A stretch of DNA of 64,000 nt from Chryseobacterium sp. G0201 (GCF_003815655.1 NZ_CP033917.1:868001-932000), one strand, 5' to 3'; shown: positions 6,692 through 18,688, counted from the stretch's first letter. The notes: generated from the letters alone by a model not told the origin. Numbers and translations are program-made.

Positions 6692-9541
6692 TTAATCATC
6701 GTCACCATCATTATTTATTTTTCCAAGTACCAGGTAGTTTCCGCTGTATACTATTTCTCCTTTGGCTTCAGCTTTTAGAACATAATTTCCAGGTGTTAAT
6801 CTTTGACCAAATTCTTCGTCAGACTTCACATTTTTCTTGCTATATACCAATCTTCCTGATCCGTCAAATATGTTTATATCCACCGTATTATATTTAGAAC
6901 TATCAAATCTCAAATGTGAAATACCTTTTGATGGGTTTGGATATATTCTGGTAAAATCTTTTTTAGATTTTACTTCTCCGGTTGCTAAAGTAACTACAGT
7001 ATTCTGTGTTGTCCACGCTCCTCTTCCATAAGTAGAAACCATTACGGTTCTGGTAGAAGGTCGGTAATCTAAATTTGTAATTCTTATATTCCCAATATTT
7101 CCTGAAATTGAAGACCAGCTTGGTGAGGCCGAAAGAAAATTTGTTGTTCCCCAAACTCCCATTTCTGTTCCTATAATCACTTCATTTGCATCATCAGGGT
7201 TTCTCAATACTGTTCTTACAGGCATATCAGGAAGATTACCTTCTTTGTTTTGCCATGTAGTTCCACCATCGGTAGAATAGAATATACTTGTAAGATTATA
7301 ATTAGATAATGTCACAATAATTTCATTCTCATTCGCTCCAAATTCTATGTCAGAAATTGTTCCTGCTGCCGGAGTTGCTATGGCTGTAGAAGCATAAGAT
7401 GTCGTGTTGGCATTTGTTATCTTAAAGATTCTACCTAAATTAGTTCCTACAAATAACGTAGTAGATGCAGTTGTATAAGGAGAAACTTTCATCCAAGAAA
7501 TCTGTTCGCCAGTTTGTGCTGTTCCTACCGTAACTATAGTATTTGTAAATGTTGTAGAAGTTGCAGAAAGACCACTTGTTCTGAAAAGTGTTAATCCTGA
7601 ACGGTAAGAATAGAATACATTATTTATTCTATCTAATGCAATTTCATTTACAAAATGTCCATAAGCATTTCTATTAGCGCTTGATATTAGATAATAACTA
7701 TTGTTTGTCAGTAAATAATGATTGTTATAAACATAACTTGCAATTTCATAATTATCTTGATCATCATATTCTGTATACATTCCGTCTCCTCCTGTAGCAG
7801 CCTGGCTGGTAAGAAAGTTATTAGCCAGCGGGGCACCATACAGCCACCATGAACCATTATCCTGTGCGCCGGCTAATAATTCTTCATTAGCAGGGGTTTT
7901 TGTAGGATTAAGCATTGCGCTATAAAATTGTGTTACATTATATCTTGAATTTCTTGCTGAAAAACCGGTAGTTGTAGCAATATTATTTTTATTTGCTACA
8001 AAAAAAACTCCTCCGTCATTTCCAAACATCATTTGATTTGTAGCATAGTTATTAAAAGGATTAAAAACTATTGCGTGCTGATCTGCATGTACAGTTGAAA
8101 CCTGCAAGGCAGCCATATTATTGTTGTTTGACCATTTTGAAATCTGTGTCCAACTTGTTCCGCCGTTGGTTGATTTATACAAATCAATTCCTCCAATATA
8201 TAGTATATTGTCATCTTGAGGATCTGCTGCAATTACAAGATCATAAAAAGATTGCCCTCTTGTAAAATCATTCGCAGGAATACTTGTATCTGTAGCGGTA
8301 GGCAATGTTACCACTGGTGAAGCATCATTGGTTGCCTGCCACGTAGTTCCACCATCTGTAGACCTTGCAATACGTATCGGTTCTGAAGTGCTATTTACGC
8401 CTTGCATGAAAGCATACACTTTATTAGCATCTGTTTTAGAAAGAGTAAAGTTTACTCTTGATCCAGCATTTCCAACGTTATAGACTAAATTAAAAGTATT
8501 GCCGTCTGTAGATTTGAAAATTCTGCCTCCTGCATCTATGTTTGAAAATCTTGAACTTTTAGTAGAAACCCAAACAGCATTATCTGCTCCGATCTCTATC
8601 TGCTGAATAGCATATCCTGTTGTACTCGTAACTCCTGTTGTGGTATTTAATGCTAATAAATTGGTATTCTTTGTAAATGTGGCTCCTCCGTCTGTTGATT
8701 TATATAATCCTGCCTGACTTAATCCCTGCCATCCATCATTGAATGATATTCCTACATAAGAACCGCTCACACCTGCATAAACCTCAGAAATACCTCCATT
8801 ATTTCTTACCTTAATATCATTAATATAAAAGTTACCGTTTCTAACTCCGCTGGAAGAATATGTTACCGGGATTGTAAAAATCTGTGTCCATGTAGTACCT
8901 CCGTCTGCAGACTTCCATATTCCTGAACCTACTGCATCAGCAGTCGCTGATTCTCCTGTACCTACATATATAATTTGGGGATTATTCGGATCATAAGTAA
9001 TACATACTACTGAAGTGTTTGCCCAAAAAGTACTTAGCGGTGCCCATTCATTCGTACTAATTGAAGGATCCTGATTCACCCAGAGTCCTCCGGAAACCCC
9101 TCCTGCAAAAACTCTTTTACCTGTAGGATCGTTAGGATCAAACATAATTGCTCTTGTTCTTCCTCCTACACTGTAAGGACCTCTTTCGATCCAAGGCTCA
9201 TTAACTATTTTTGCTGTAGAAGAATTATTGCTAGAAATAAAAGACATCTGTTTGGTAGGGGCATACTTTCCTTCCGTGATTTCTTTATTTACTTTTACAA
9301 GTCCTTCAAAATTCGTTTGCCCTGTAACAGGATCCATTGTTCTTTTGTAATCTTCCTCATTATATAAATTAGGCGGAATTCCAGCAGTCTTATCAAGTTT
9401 ATGCTGTTTTTTTAGACCTTTTTCATATTTAGCATATAATTGCTGTAACTGCTTTACATCAACTTTAGTTTTATTTTGAGCAGAAATAAAAGGAGCTCCT
9501 AAAACTAAAATCACTGTAAATGAAAATAATTTTGATTTCAT
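6692..9541 (-). CDS. large T9SS-secreted Asp-box beta-propeller protein
   Basis: 949 aa. Signal peptide (…GAPFISAQ). After a Lys-rich segment (about 25-90) it enters a long beta-propeller-like region with repeated Asp-box/BNR motifs (S-x-D-G-G-T-T-W): KSADGGTTW, KSTDGGATF, RSTDGGTTW, KSTNGGTSW, YSTDGGTTW. Such repeats occur in sialidases and in Vps10/sortilin-type propellers; no sialidase catalytic set is evident, so hydrolase activity should not be assumed. The last 85 or so residues are a T9SS type A sorting domain (IYPNPSKG… FDGSGRLVY… LTPGNYVLK), followed unusually by an acidic tail KINNDGDDD. It heads a three-gene unit with a lipoprotein and a one-TM protein. Role: secreted or surface-attached, binding or degrading a polymer, unknown. 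Confidence 0.92.
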   Translation of the reverse strand: MKSKLFSFTVILVLGAPFISAQNKTKVDVKQLQQLYAKYEKGLKKQHKLDKTAGIPPNLYNEEDYKRTMDPVTGQTNFEGLVKVNKEITEGKYAPTKQMSFISSNNSSTAKIVNEPWIERGPYSVGGRTRAIMFDPNDPTGKRVFAGGVSGGLWVNQDPSISTNEWAPLSTFWANTSVVCITYDPNNPQIIYVGTGESATADAVGSGIWKSADGGTTWTQIFTIPVTYSSSGVRNGNFYINDIKVRNNGGISEVYAGVSGSYVGISFNDGWQGLSQAGLYKSTDGGATFTKNTNLLALNTTTGVTSTTGYAIQQIEIGADNAVWVSTKSSRFSNIDAGGRIFKSTDGNTFNLVYNVGNAGSRVNFTLSKTDANKVYAFMQGVNSTSEPIRIARSTDGGTTWQATNDASPVVTLPTATDTSIPANDFTRGQSFYDLVIAADPQDDNILYIGGIDLYKSTNGGTSWTQISKWSNNNNMAALQVSTVHADQHAIVFNPFNNYATNQMMFGNDGGVFFVANKNNIATTTGFSARNSRYNVTQFYSAMLNPTKTPANEELLAGAQDNGSWWLYGAPLANNFLTSQAATGGDGMYTEYDDQDNYEIASYVYNNHYLLTNNSYYLISSANRNAYGHFVNEIALDRINNVFYSYRSGLTLFRTSGLSATSTTFTNTIVTVGTAQTGEQISWMKVSPYTTASTTLFVGTNLGRIFKITNANTTSYASTAIATPAAGTISDIEFGANENEIIVTLSNYNLTSIFYSTDGGTTWQNKEGNLPDMPVRTVLRNPDDANEVIIGTEMGVWGTTNFLSASPSWSSISGNIGNIRITNLDYRPSTRTVMVSTYGRGAWTTQNTVVTLATGEVKSKKDFTRIYPNPSKGISHLRFDSSKYNTVDINIFDGSGRLVYSKKNVKSDEEFGQRLTPGNYVLKAEAKGEIVYSGNYLVLGKINNDGDDD

Positions 9542-9631
9542 TTTGTTTTTTTGTAAATATAATAAAATTAGTGATAATTTTATATTTATATCATAAAATT
9601 ATAAAAATTAATTTCAGTCAGAATTTACAAT

Positions 9632-9662
9632 AAAAAAATGCCTCAGTAAAAACTGAGGCATT
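9632..9662 (-). terminator. terminator at the end of the rpoBC-DUF3467 unit
   Basis: Perfect 9-bp stem ATGCCTCAG/CTGAGGCAT with a 5-nt loop and a T7 run on the minus strand, 22 bp beyond the DUF3467 stop codon. Confidence 0.9.
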
Positions 9663-9684
9663 CTTATGTATGTTAAGAAAAATC

Positions 9685-9993
9685 TTACGCTTGTACGTTG
9701 TTTCCACCTAATACGAAAGGCTCAACTTCTTTGATCTCTCCGAATTGTTGCTCGTAGTTTGTGATGTTCTGTTGAAGAGCAGCTAATACTCTCTTAGCGT
9801 GAAGTGGAGCAAGAATAACTCTTGAACGCACGTTCGCTTGTTGTACACCTGGCATTAATTGGATAAAATCTACAACAAACTCAGATGGAGAATGGTTTAC
9901 TAGAGCAAGGTTACAATATACCCCTGAAGCTACCATTTCGTTAAGTTGGATGTTGATGTTGTTTGGATCTTGATTTTGATTTTGATTGTCCAT
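9685..9993 (-). CDS. DUF3467 family protein
   Basis: 102 aa. A Gln/Asn-rich start (MDNQNQNQDPNNIN) is followed by the conserved DUF3467 core: VASGVYCNLALVNHSPSEFVVDFIQLMPG and RVILAPLHAKRVLAALQQNI. The family is small, cytoplasmic and of unknown function. In Bacteroidetes it is found directly downstream of rpoC, exactly as here (87-bp gap). The gap holds a 12-bp inverted repeat, so its expression may be set below that of rpoBC. Assignment to the family is firm; function is open. Confidence 0.93.
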   Translation of the reverse strand: MDNQNQNQDPNNINIQLNEMVASGVYCNLALVNHSPSEFVVDFIQLMPGVQQANVRSRVILAPLHAKRVLAALQQNITNYEQQFGEIKEVEPFVLGGNNVQA

Positions 9994-10017
9994 GTTTTCT
10001 TTAAATATTTTTTTTGT

Positions 10018-10073
10018 TTAAAAAGTTTCAGGCCTCTAATTTAAAATTTAAACTCGAATCCTGAAACTTTTCT
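10018..10073 (-). terminator. inverted repeat between rpoC and DUF3467 (weak terminator or attenuator)
   Basis: Perfect 12-bp arms AAAAGTTTCAGG (10021-10032) and CCTGAAACTTTT (10060-10071) separated by 27 nt. The 3' arm ends in a short T run on the minus strand. It lies 8 bp beyond the rpoC stop and before the DUF3467 start; partial read-through is likely because no promoter is visible for DUF3467. Confidence 0.5.
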
Positions 10074-10080
10074 TTACTTT

Positions 10081-13000
10081 TTAGTTAATATCTTCGAATT
10101 CTTTTTTAGAACCTACGATAACATTCTGATACTCTTTAAGACCCGTACCTGCAGGAATTCTGTGTCCTACAATTACGTTTTCTTTAAGACCTGTTAAGTA
10201 ATCTACCTTACCAGCAACTGCTGCTTCGTTAAGAACCTTAGTTGTTTCCTGGAATGATGCTGCAGACATGAATGACTTAGTCTGAAGAGCTGCTCTTGTA
10301 ATACCTTGCAATACAGGCGTTGCTGTAGCAGGTAAAGCTTCTCTTACTTCAACTAAAGCCTGATCTTCACGCTTCAATTTAGAGTTTTCGTCTCTTAATT
10401 CTCTTGCAGTAATCATCTGACCTGGCTTGAATTCTTTAGAATCACCAGCTTCAGTTACTACTTTAAGACCGAATACTCTGTTGTTTTCTTCCAAGAAATC
10501 AAATTTGTGCTCTAAAGCTCCTTCAAGGAATTGAGTATCACCTCCATCAACGATAGATACTTTCGTCATCATCTGTCTTACGATAATTTCGAAGTGCTTA
10601 TCATCAATTTTCACCCCTTGTAGACGGTAAACTTCCTGAATTTCATTTACTAGATATTCCTGAACCGCAGTTGGACCTTTAATTCTTAAGATATCGTCTG
10701 GAGTAATTGAACCGTCAGAAAGTGGCGAACCAGCTCTTACGAAGTCATTCTCCTGAACCAAGATCTGGTTAGATAATTTAACTAAATAAATTTTTCTTTC
10801 TCCAGTTTTTGCTTCAACGATAAGTTCACGGTTACCTCTTTTGATTTTTCCGTAAGAAACTACACCATCGATCTCTGTAACAACCGCAGGGTTTGAAGGG
10901 TTTCTTGCTTCGAATAATTCGGTAACTCTCGGAAGACCTCCGGTGATATCCCCTGCTTTTGCAGATTTTCTTGGGATCTTAATTAAAACTTTACCAGCCT
11001 TAATTTTTTCACCATCGTTTACCATTAAGTGGGCTCCTACCGGTAAGTTGTATGCTTTCTGCTCAACACCTTTAGAATCTACCACCTTCAGCGTAGGTAC
11101 GGCTTTCTTATTTCTAGATTCAGAGATTACTTTCTCTTCGAATCCTGTTTGTTCATCAATTTCCAATTGGAATGAAATACCCTGGATGATATCTTCATAC
11201 TCTACCTTACCGGCAGTTTCTGCAATAATTACCGCGTTATACGGATCCCATCTACAGATAGTATCACCTTTTTTCACTTTATCACCTGGTTTCACAGCTA
11301 ATATAGATCCATAAGGTACGTTAGCGATCATCAATGGAGTTTTAGTTTCGTTATCAGCAACCAATCTGAATTCCGTAGAACGAGAAACTACTACCTCAGC
11401 AGTGTTACCGCTTTCGTCTTCAGATGTAATTGTTCTTACATCATCCATTTCTACGATACCGTCTCTTCTAGCTACGATTGATGGGTTTTCTGATACGTTA
11501 CCTGCAGTACCCCCTTGGTGGAAGGTTCTCAATGTTAACTGAGTACCTGGTTCCCCAATAGATTGTGCACCAATTACACCTACTGCTTCACCCATATGGA
11601 TTACTTTACCTGTTGCTAAGTTTCTTCCGTAACATTTTGCACAGATACCTTTCTTAGTTTCACAAGTTAATGGTGAACGAACTTCAACAGCTTCTAATCC
11701 AGCTTCTTCAATTCTCTTAGCTAATGGCTCGTTAATCACCTGATCTGCTGAAGCAATAAGCTCATCACTTTCAGGGTCATAGATATTATGTAGAGAAACT
11801 CTACCTAAGATTCTTTCAGAAATTCTTTCAACGATCTCATCATTTTTCTTCAAAGCAGTAACTTCAGTACCTCTTAAAGTACCACAGTCTGTTTCAGTAA
11901 TGATAACATCCTGAGCAACGTCTACCAATCTTCTCGTTAAGTAACCCGCATCGGCAGTCTTAAGTGCGGTATCCGCAAGACCCTTACGAGCACCGTGAGT
12001 AGAGATAAAGTATTCTAGGATCGAAAGACCTTCCTTAAAGTTTGCAAGGATCGGGTTTTCAATGATCTCCGCACCAGTAGAACCAGCTTTCTGCGGTTTC
12101 GCCATCAAACCTCTCATCCCTGATAACTGACGGATCTGTTCTTTAGAACCCCTCGCCCCAGAATCAAGCATCATATATACAGAGTTGAACCCACCTTGGT
12201 CGGTTTTCATTCTGCTCATGATCATTTCAGTTAATCCGGCGTTTGTGTTTGTCCAAACGTCAATTACCTGGTTATAACGTTCTGTATCTGTAATTAGACC
12301 CATGTTATAGTTGGCTCTAATCTCATCTACAGTAGAAATTGCTGTAGCAACCATTGCTTTCTTCTCAACAGGAACTACGATGTCACCTAATGAGAATGAA
12401 AGACCTCCTTTGAATGCATTTGAATACCCTAAGTCTTTCATTGCATCCAAGAACTTCACAGTTGTAGGGAAATCTGTATCATCAAGGACTCTACCGATAA
12501 CGTTTCTTAATGATTTCTTAGTAAGAAGTTCATTAATATATCCTGACTGTTTTGGAACGATTTGGTTAAATAAAATTCTACCAACAGAAGTTTCAATTAA
12601 TTTAGTTGAAATCTCACCGTTTTCTTTAACAGGCAGTCTACATCTAACCTTAGCGTTTAGAGAAACTTTTCCTTCTGCGTAAGCGATTTCCGCTTCTTCA
12701 GGAGAATAGAATGCAAGACCTTCACCTTTTACTTTCATATCTTCTGTAGAGCTCAATTCTTTAGTCATGAAATATAGACCAAGAACCATGTCCTGAGAAG
12801 GTACCGTAATTGGAGAACCGTTTGCAGGGTTCAAGATATTTTGAGAACCTAACATTAATAACTGAGCTTCAAGGATCGCTTCAGGGCCTAACGGTAAATG
12901 TACCGCCATCTGGTCACCATCGAAATCGGCATTGAATGCCGTTGTTACTAACGGGTGTAGCTGGATTGCCTTACCTTCGATCATCTTAGGTTGGAAAGCC

Positions 13001-14346
13001 TGGATACCTAGTCTGTGCAAAGTAGGTGCTCTGTTCAATAGAACAGGGTGACCTTTCATTACACCTTCTAAGATATCATATACTACAGGTTCTTTTCTGT
13101 CAATAATTCTCTTTGCAGATTTTACTGTTTTTACAATTCCTCTTTCAATTAGTTTTCTAATGATAAACGGTTTGTAAAGTTCCGCAGCCATATCTTTAGG
13201 AATACCACATTCGTGAAGCTGTAAGTTTGGACCAACAACAATTACCGAACGCGCAGAGTAATCTACCCTTTTCCCAAGTAAGTTCTGACGGAAACGACCT
13301 TGCTTACCTTTCAATGAATCTGAAAGTGATTTCAATGGTCTGTTTGATTCAGATTTTACTGCAGAAGATTTTCTTGTATTATCGAATAATGAATCTACTG
13401 ATTCCTGAAGCATACGCTTCTCGTTTCTCAAGATTACTTCCGGAGCTTTGATCTCCAATAATCTCTTCAAACGGTTATTTCTGATAATTACTCTTCTATA
13501 AAGGTCATTTAAGTCAGAAGTAGCGAAACGTCCTCCATCCAATGGAACTAATGGTCTTAATTCTGGTGGAATTACAGGAAGTACACGCATGATCATCCAC
13601 TCCGGTCTGTTGATCATTCTAGTGTTAGCACCTCTCAATGCTTCTACAACGTTCAATCTTTTCAGCGCTTCAGTTCTTCTTTGCTTAGAACCTTCGTTAT
13701 GAGCTTTGTGTCTCAAGTCGAAAGACAACGCATCAAGATCGATTCTTTTTAATAATTCCTCAACCGCTTCAGCACCCATTTTGGCGATGAATTTATTCGG
13801 ATCAGAATCATCAAGATATTGATTTTCTACAGGAAGAGTTTCCATGATATCAAGGTACTCTTCTTCTGTAAGGAATTCTTTATCGTCAAAATCAGAACCA
13901 TCTAATTTCTTAGCGATACCCTGCTGAATAACAACATATCTCTCGTAATAGATGATCATATCTAATTTCTTAGAAGGTATCCCTAAAAGGTAACCGATTT
14001 TGTTCGGTAAAGAACGGAAATACCAGATGTGAGCGATAGGAACCACCAAGTTGATGTGTCCGATTCTCTCTCTTCTTACTTTCTTCTCCGTAACTTCTAC
14101 TCCACAACGGTCACAAACGATCCCTTTGTAACGAATTCTCTTGTATTTACCACAAGCACATTCGTAATCCTTTACAGGACCGAAGATTTTTTCACAGAAC
14201 AAACCGTCTCTTTCAGGCTTATGCGTTCTGTAGTTAATAGTTTCCGGTTTTAGAACCTCTCCTCTAGAATCCTGTAAAATGGATTCCGGAGAAGCTAAAC
14301 CGATGGTTATTTTATTAAATCTACTTGATTTATTTTTATTTGACAT
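10081..14346 (-). CDS. rpoC: RNA polymerase subunit beta'
   Basis: 1421 aa, full length for Bacteroidetes beta'. The N-terminal zinc ribbon is CAC…CDRC (Cys63, 65, 78, 81). The catalytic Mg-binding loop [12 protein letters not shown] is intact (about residue 470), and a second Cys cluster ([13 protein letters not shown]) lies about residue 900. The trigger-loop and bridge-helix region [19 protein letters not shown] is present. It forms the active centre of RNA polymerase together with rpoB, 82 bp upstream. The inter-cistronic gap is a low-complexity 'ATTTTAGATTTT…TTTTGGATTATAAATTTTGGG' stretch without a terminator, so rpoB and rpoC are co-transcribed. Confidence 0.99.
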   Translation of the reverse strand: MSNKNKSSRFNKITIGLASPESILQDSRGEVLKPETINYRTHKPERDGLFCEKIFGPVKDYECACGKYKRIRYKGIVCDRCGVEVTEKKVRRERIGHINLVVPIAHIWYFRSLPNKIGYLLGIPSKKLDMIIYYERYVVIQQGIAKKLDGSDFDDKEFLTEEEYLDIMETLPVENQYLDDSDPNKFIAKMGAEAVEELLKRIDLDALSFDLRHKAHNEGSKQRRTEALKRLNVVEALRGANTRMINRPEWMIMRVLPVIPPELRPLVPLDGGRFATSDLNDLYRRVIIRNNRLKRLLEIKAPEVILRNEKRMLQESVDSLFDNTRKSSAVKSESNRPLKSLSDSLKGKQGRFRQNLLGKRVDYSARSVIVVGPNLQLHECGIPKDMAAELYKPFIIRKLIERGIVKTVKSAKRIIDRKEPVVYDILEGVMKGHPVLLNRAPTLHRLGIQAFQPKMIEGKAIQLHPLVTTAFNADFDGDQMAVHLPLGPEAILEAQLLMLGSQNILNPANGSPITVPSQDMVLGLYFMTKELSSTEDMKVKGEGLAFYSPEEAEIAYAEGKVSLNAKVRCRLPVKENGEISTKLIETSVGRILFNQIVPKQSGYINELLTKKSLRNVIGRVLDDTDFPTTVKFLDAMKDLGYSNAFKGGLSFSLGDIVVPVEKKAMVATAISTVDEIRANYNMGLITDTERYNQVIDVWTNTNAGLTEMIMSRMKTDQGGFNSVYMMLDSGARGSKEQIRQLSGMRGLMAKPQKAGSTGAEIIENPILANFKEGLSILEYFISTHGARKGLADTALKTADAGYLTRRLVDVAQDVIITETDCGTLRGTEVTALKKNDEIVERISERILGRVSLHNIYDPESDELIASADQVINEPLAKRIEEAGLEAVEVRSPLTCETKKGICAKCYGRNLATGKVIHMGEAVGVIGAQSIGEPGTQLTLRTFHQGGTAGNVSENPSIVARRDGIVEMDDVRTITSEDESGNTAEVVVSRSTEFRLVADNETKTPLMIANVPYGSILAVKPGDKVKKGDTICRWDPYNAVIIAETAGKVEYEDIIQGISFQLEIDEQTGFEEKVISESRNKKAVPTLKVVDSKGVEQKAYNLPVGAHLMVNDGEKIKAGKVLIKIPRKSAKAGDITGGLPRVTELFEARNPSNPAVVTEIDGVVSYGKIKRGNRELIVEAKTGERKIYLVKLSNQILVQENDFVRAGSPLSDGSITPDDILRIKGPTAVQEYLVNEIQEVYRLQGVKIDDKHFEIIVRQMMTKVSIVDGGDTQFLEGALEHKFDFLEENNRVFGLKVVTEAGDSKEFKPGQMITARELRDENSKLKREDQALVEVREALPATATPVLQGITRAALQTKSFMSAASFQETTKVLNEAAVAGKVDYLTGLKENVIVGHRIPAGTGLKEYQNVIVGSKKEFEDIN

Positions 14347-14428
14347 TTTTTAGATTTTAGATTTTGGATTATAAATTTTGGGTTATAAATTCTGAACTGA
14401 TTCAAAATTCATTTATCAAAATTTAAAA

Positions 14429-17400
14429 TTATTCCTCAAGTCTTACATCAAGTCCAAGTCCTTGTAACTCGTGAAGTAATACGTTGAAAGATTCCGGAAT
14501 ACCTGGTTCAGGCATTGCTTCCCCTTTCGCGATAGCTTCATAAGTTTTTGCTCTACCAATCACGTCATCCGACTTCACAGTCAAGATTTCTCTCAAGATG
14601 TTTGATGCTCCAAATGCTTCAAGAGCCCAAACCTCCATCTCTCCGAATCTCTGACCTCCGAACTGAGCTTTACCTCCTAACGGCTGTTGAGTAATCAATG
14701 AGTATGGTCCGATAGAACGTGCGTGCATTTTATCATCTACCATGTGACCCAGTTTCAGCATGTAAATAATACCTACTGTAGCCGGCTGTGTAAATCTTTC
14801 TCCGGTACCACCATCATAAAGGTGAGTGTTACCAAATTTAGGAAGGCCTGCTTTTTCTGTATACTCAGTAATTTGATCTAATGTAGCTCCATCAAAGATT
14901 GGTGTAGCGAACGTCATTCCTAATTTCTGACCAGCCCATCCAAGAACTGTTTCATAGATCTGTCCGATGTTCATACGAGAAGGTACCCCTAGTGGATTCA
15001 ATACGATATCTACCGGTGTTCCGTCTTCTAGGAATGGCATATCTTCTTCACGAACGATTCTTGAAACGATACCTTTGTTACCGTGACGTCCTGCCATTTT
15101 ATCCCCTACATTCAACTTACGTTTCTTAGCGATATATACTTTAGCCAACTTCATGATACCTGCCGGAAGCTCATCTCCGATAGAAATTGCGAATTTCTCA
15201 CGGTTTTTAACCCCTTGGATATCGTTGAACTTGATTTTATAATTGTGAATTAATTGTTTGATCAATTCATTCTTATCGTTATCTACCGTCCAATCTGCAC
15301 CACTTACGTTTACGTAATCTTCAACTGAAGTTAATAATCTGTGAGTAAATTTCACACCTTTACCGATGATCTCTTCATCAAGGTCATTTTGAACCCCTTG
15401 AGAAGTTTTCCCGCTTACAAGTGTATTTAATTTTTCAATTAAAGTATTTCTCAACTCATCAAACTTAGCCTTGTAAGTGTTTTCAATCTCTTCAAGTTTA
15501 AGTTTTTCTTCAGTTCTTTTCTTTTTGTCTTTAATATTTCTAGAGAACAATTTTTTGTTGATAACAACACCTCTTAATGAAGAGTCTGCCTTCAATGAAG
15601 CATCCTTAACATCACCAGCTTTGTCACCAAAGATTGCTCTTAGTAATTTTTCTTCAGGAGTTGGGTCTGATTCTCCTTTTGGAGTAATCTTACCGATCAT
15701 AATGTCACCAGGTTTCACCTCAGCACCAATTCTGATCATACCGTTCTCGTCAAGATCTTTTGTAGCTTCTTCAGAAACGTTTGGAATATCTGCTGTCAAT
15801 TCTTCCATACCTAATTTAGTATCACGAACTTCCAGAGAATACTCATCCACGTGGATTGAAGTAAACCAGTCTTCACGTACAACTTTTTCGTTAATTACGA
15901 TCGCATCCTCAAAGTTGTAACCCTTCCAAGGCATGAACGCAACTACTAAGTTTCTACCAAGAGCTAATTCTCCTTTTTCAGTAGCATAACCGTCGCAAAG
16001 TACCTGTCCTTTTTGCACTGTTTCACCAATTCTTACGTTTGGTCTTAGTGTAATCGTTGTACTCTGGTTAGTTTTTCTAAACTTAGTCAAGTTATATGTT
16101 TTCGTAGCAGATTCGAATGATACTAGATCTTCGTCATCGCTTCTTTCATATTTAATAGTAATCTTATCAGCATCTACATATTCAACAATACCGTTACCTT
16201 CAGCATTGATCAAGATTCTTGAATCTTTAGCAACTTGCTGCTCAAGACCAGTACCTACGATCGGTGCCTGTGGCTTCAATAATGGAACTGCCTGACGCAT
16301 CATGTTTGATCCCATCAACGCACGGTTCGCATCATCATGTTCCAAGAAAGGAATCAATGAAGCTGAAATACCAGAAATCTGGTTTGGTGCAACGTCGATA
16401 AGGTTAACCTGAGAAGGCTCAACTACAGGATAATCACCATCTAGTCTTGCAATAATTCTATCAGTTTGGAATTCTCCCTGATCATTCAACTCAACGTTTG
16501 CCTGAGCAATTACTTTATCTTCTTCGTCTTCTGCATTTAGATAAATAGGATCAGCATTAAGATCTACTGTACTGTTTTCTACTTTTCTATATGGAGTTTC
16601 GATGAAACCTAAGTTATTAATTTTCGCATAGATACCCAAAGAAGAGATCAAACCAATGTTTGGTCCTTCCGGAGTTTCAATAGGACAAATTCTTCCGTAG
16701 TGAGTATGGTGAACGTCACGCACCTCGAAACCTGCTCTTTCTCTTGATAAACCACCAGGCCCTAGTGCAGAAAGTCTACGCTTGTGCGTGATTTCTGAAA
16801 GTGGATTGGTTTGGTCCATGAACTGAGAAAGCTGGTTGGTACCAAAGAATGAGTTAATAACTGATGTTAATGTTTTAGCATTTACTAGATCTAGCGGAGT
16901 AAATATCTCGTTATCTCTAACGTTCATTCTTTCCTTAATAGTTCTAGCAATTCTTGAAAGACCTACACCGAACTGTCCTGCTAATTGCTCTCCAACAGTT
17001 TTAATTCTTCTGTTTGAAAGGTGGTCAATATCATCAACCTCAGCTTTAGAGTTTACTAATTCAATCAAGTGTCTTACAATCGCAATGATATCTTCTTTTG
17101 TAAGAACCTCAGTTGTAGTTGGGATATTAAGACCTAACTTTTTGTTTAGTCTGTAACGTCCTACTTCACCAAGTGAATATCTTTGCTCAGAGAAGAATAA
17201 TTTTTCAATAATTCCTCTTGCAGTTTCCTCATCGGGTGGATCTGCATTTCTTAACTGACGGTAAATATACTCTACTGCTTCTTTTTCAGAGTTCGTAGGG
17301 TCTTTTTGTAATGTATTCTGGATGATAGAGAATTCATTTGCATTTTCTTTGTGAATCAAGATAGATTTCACACCTGCATCAAGAATAAGATCTAAATGTT

Positions 17401-18250
17401 CTTTTTCAAGAATAGTTTCTCTGTCTAGGATAATTTCGTTTCTTTCGATAGAAACAACCTCTCCTGTATCTTCGTCTACGAAATCCTCGAACCAAGTGTT
17501 CAATACTCTCGCAGCCAATGTTCTTCCTTCAACTTTTTTAAGGGCAGCTTTAGAAACCTTCACTTCTTCCGCAAGGTCGAAGATCTGAAGAATGTCTTTA
17601 TCAGATTCGAATCCGATAGCTCTTAATAAAGTAGTTAATGGTAATTTTTTCTTACGGTCAATATACGCATACATTACGCTGTTGATATCCGTAGTAAATT
17701 CCATCCAAGATCCTTTGAAAGGGATAATTCTTGAATAGTAAAGCTTAGTTCCGTTTGCGTGATAAGTCTGCCCGAAGAATACACCAGGTGAACGGTGAAG
17801 CTGCGTAACAATAACCCTTTCAGCACCATTGATGATGAAAGAACCACTATCCGTCATGTAAGGAACCGGGCCTAAATATACATCCTGAACCACAGTTTGG
17901 AAATCTTCGTGCTCAGGGTCTGTACAATACAATTTAAGTCTTGCTTTAAGAGGGACTGAATACGTCAATCCTCTTTCTACACACTCATTGATAGAATAAC
18001 GTGGAGAATCTACCAAATAATCTAAGAATTCCAAAACGAATTGGTTTCTAGAATCGGTAATCGGGAAATTTTCTTGGAAAGTCTTGTGCAGACCTTCTTT
18101 TTTTCTGTCTTCAGGAAGCGTATCAAGCTGGAAAAACTCTTTAAACGACTCTAATTGGATATCCAAGAAGTCTGGAGTAATAATTTTTCCTTTCGCTGAA
18201 GAGAAATTAATTCTCTGATTCCCCCTAGTTGTTGATGTTGTTTTACTCAT
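14429..18250 (-). CDS. rpoB: RNA polymerase subunit beta
   Basis: 1273 aa. The rifampicin-pocket region is intact: [20 protein letters not shown] followed by LSALGPGGL. The positions equivalent to E. coli Q513, D516, H526 and S531 all carry the sensitive-type residue. The C-terminal '[24 protein letters not shown]' segment is present. It is the first gene of the rpoB-rpoC-DUF3467 unit. Unlike the usual rplL-rpoB linkage it is preceded by its own promoter (18584-18614) and a leader of about 330 nt with self-complementary ends, because four envelope genes lie between it and rplL. Confidence 0.99.
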   Translation of the reverse strand: MSKTTSTTRGNQRINFSSAKGKIITPDFLDIQLESFKEFFQLDTLPEDRKKEGLHKTFQENFPITDSRNQFVLEFLDYLVDSPRYSINECVERGLTYSVPLKARLKLYCTDPEHEDFQTVVQDVYLGPVPYMTDSGSFIINGAERVIVTQLHRSPGVFFGQTYHANGTKLYYSRIIPFKGSWMEFTTDINSVMYAYIDRKKKLPLTTLLRAIGFESDKDILQIFDLAEEVKVSKAALKKVEGRTLAARVLNTWFEDFVDEDTGEVVSIERNEIILDRETILEKEHLDLILDAGVKSILIHKENANEFSIIQNTLQKDPTNSEKEAVEYIYRQLRNADPPDEETARGIIEKLFFSEQRYSLGEVGRYRLNKKLGLNIPTTTEVLTKEDIIAIVRHLIELVNSKAEVDDIDHLSNRRIKTVGEQLAGQFGVGLSRIARTIKERMNVRDNEIFTPLDLVNAKTLTSVINSFFGTNQLSQFMDQTNPLSEITHKRRLSALGPGGLSRERAGFEVRDVHHTHYGRICPIETPEGPNIGLISSLGIYAKINNLGFIETPYRKVENSTVDLNADPIYLNAEDEEDKVIAQANVELNDQGEFQTDRIIARLDGDYPVVEPSQVNLIDVAPNQISGISASLIPFLEHDDANRALMGSNMMRQAVPLLKPQAPIVGTGLEQQVAKDSRILINAEGNGIVEYVDADKITIKYERSDDEDLVSFESATKTYNLTKFRKTNQSTTITLRPNVRIGETVQKGQVLCDGYATEKGELALGRNLVVAFMPWKGYNFEDAIVINEKVVREDWFTSIHVDEYSLEVRDTKLGMEELTADIPNVSEEATKDLDENGMIRIGAEVKPGDIMIGKITPKGESDPTPEEKLLRAIFGDKAGDVKDASLKADSSLRGVVINKKLFSRNIKDKKKRTEEKLKLEEIENTYKAKFDELRNTLIEKLNTLVSGKTSQGVQNDLDEEIIGKGVKFTHRLLTSVEDYVNVSGADWTVDNDKNELIKQLIHNYKIKFNDIQGVKNREKFAISIGDELPAGIMKLAKVYIAKKRKLNVGDKMAGRHGNKGIVSRIVREEDMPFLEDGTPVDIVLNPLGVPSRMNIGQIYETVLGWAGQKLGMTFATPIFDGATLDQITEYTEKAGLPKFGNTHLYDGGTGERFTQPATVGIIYMLKLGHMVDDKMHARSIGPYSLITQQPLGGKAQFGGQRFGEMEVWALEAFGASNILREILTVKSDDVIGRAKTYEAIAKGEAMPEPGIPESFNVLLHELQGLGLDVRLEE

Positions 18251-18349
18251 AAAACTTTTAAAGAAAGGGTTAAAAAATATTTTGATTTATACAAAAAATA
18301 TCAGAAAAAGACTGTCAGATAAAAGAGGCAAGATAAAAGACATTTGATG

Positions 18350-18575
18350 TTTGGCGCTATCAGAAGTGGTCTTTGTTCTTAATTCTTTATTCTTATACTC
18401 TATTTCTAACTGCAACGCTGGTATATCTTTTCACAGCGTAATGCAAAATATTTTTAAATTTTACTTTTTGAGGCAGAAATCACCGCAATATCTATAAACA
18501 TAAAATCCCTTTCATACTTACGAAAGAGTTGATATTTAATATATTATAGATTTACAAACAATTATTAGCGCCAAA
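18350..18575 (-). promoter_or_regulatory. candidate structured rpoB leader RNA
   Basis: In the rpoB untranslated leader the sequences at 18566-18575 and 18350-18359 are perfectly complementary over 10 bp (core TAGCGCCAAA/TTTGGCGCTA). They would close a domain of about 225 nt that begins a few bases after the predicted start of transcription. Inside are a hairpin with arms TGCAACGCTG (18411-18420) and CAGCGT-AA-TGCA (18434-18445), and a small hairpin CTTTC/GAAAG (18509-18526). No ORF above 15 codons is present. It could be a regulatory or autogenous control element for RNA polymerase synthesis, or a degenerate repeat. It matches no leader RNA I recognise. Confidence 0.45.
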
Positions 18576-18583
18576 AGAGTTGG

Positions 18584-18614
18584 CAAAGATACAAAAACTT
18601 ATTTATAATCACAA
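18584..18614 (-). promoter_or_regulatory. rpoB promoter
   Basis: Minus strand: TTTG at -33 (TTG = 18612-18614), 20-nt spacer, TATCTTTG at -7 (18584-18591). Both boxes match the Bacteroidetes consensus. The predicted start near 18578 leaves a leader of about 330 nt before rpoB. Confidence 0.75.
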
Positions 18615-18655
18615 ATAAAACTCTTTCATTTTAAAGCAGTTAAAAAAAATATACA

Positions 18656-18688
18656 AATAAAAAAGGCCGCCCAAATTGGACGACCTCA
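18656..18688 (-). terminator. terminator of the 877-aa T9SS gene
   Basis: Nine-pair stem AGGTCGTCC/GGGCGGCCT with G-U wobbles, AATTT loop and T-run on the minus strand, 28 bp beyond the stop codon. It isolates rpoB from the upstream surface-protein genes. Confidence 0.85.

Noticed and set aside
6692..9541. Annotation as a sialidase/glycosyl hydrolase from its Asp-boxes
   Set aside because: Asp-boxes are structural; the Arg triad and Tyr/Glu catalytic residues of sialidases were not evident.
10943..17156. Several 70-150 residue plus-strand ORFs across rpoC and rpoB
   Set aside because: Shadow frames opposite highly conserved RNA polymerase genes.
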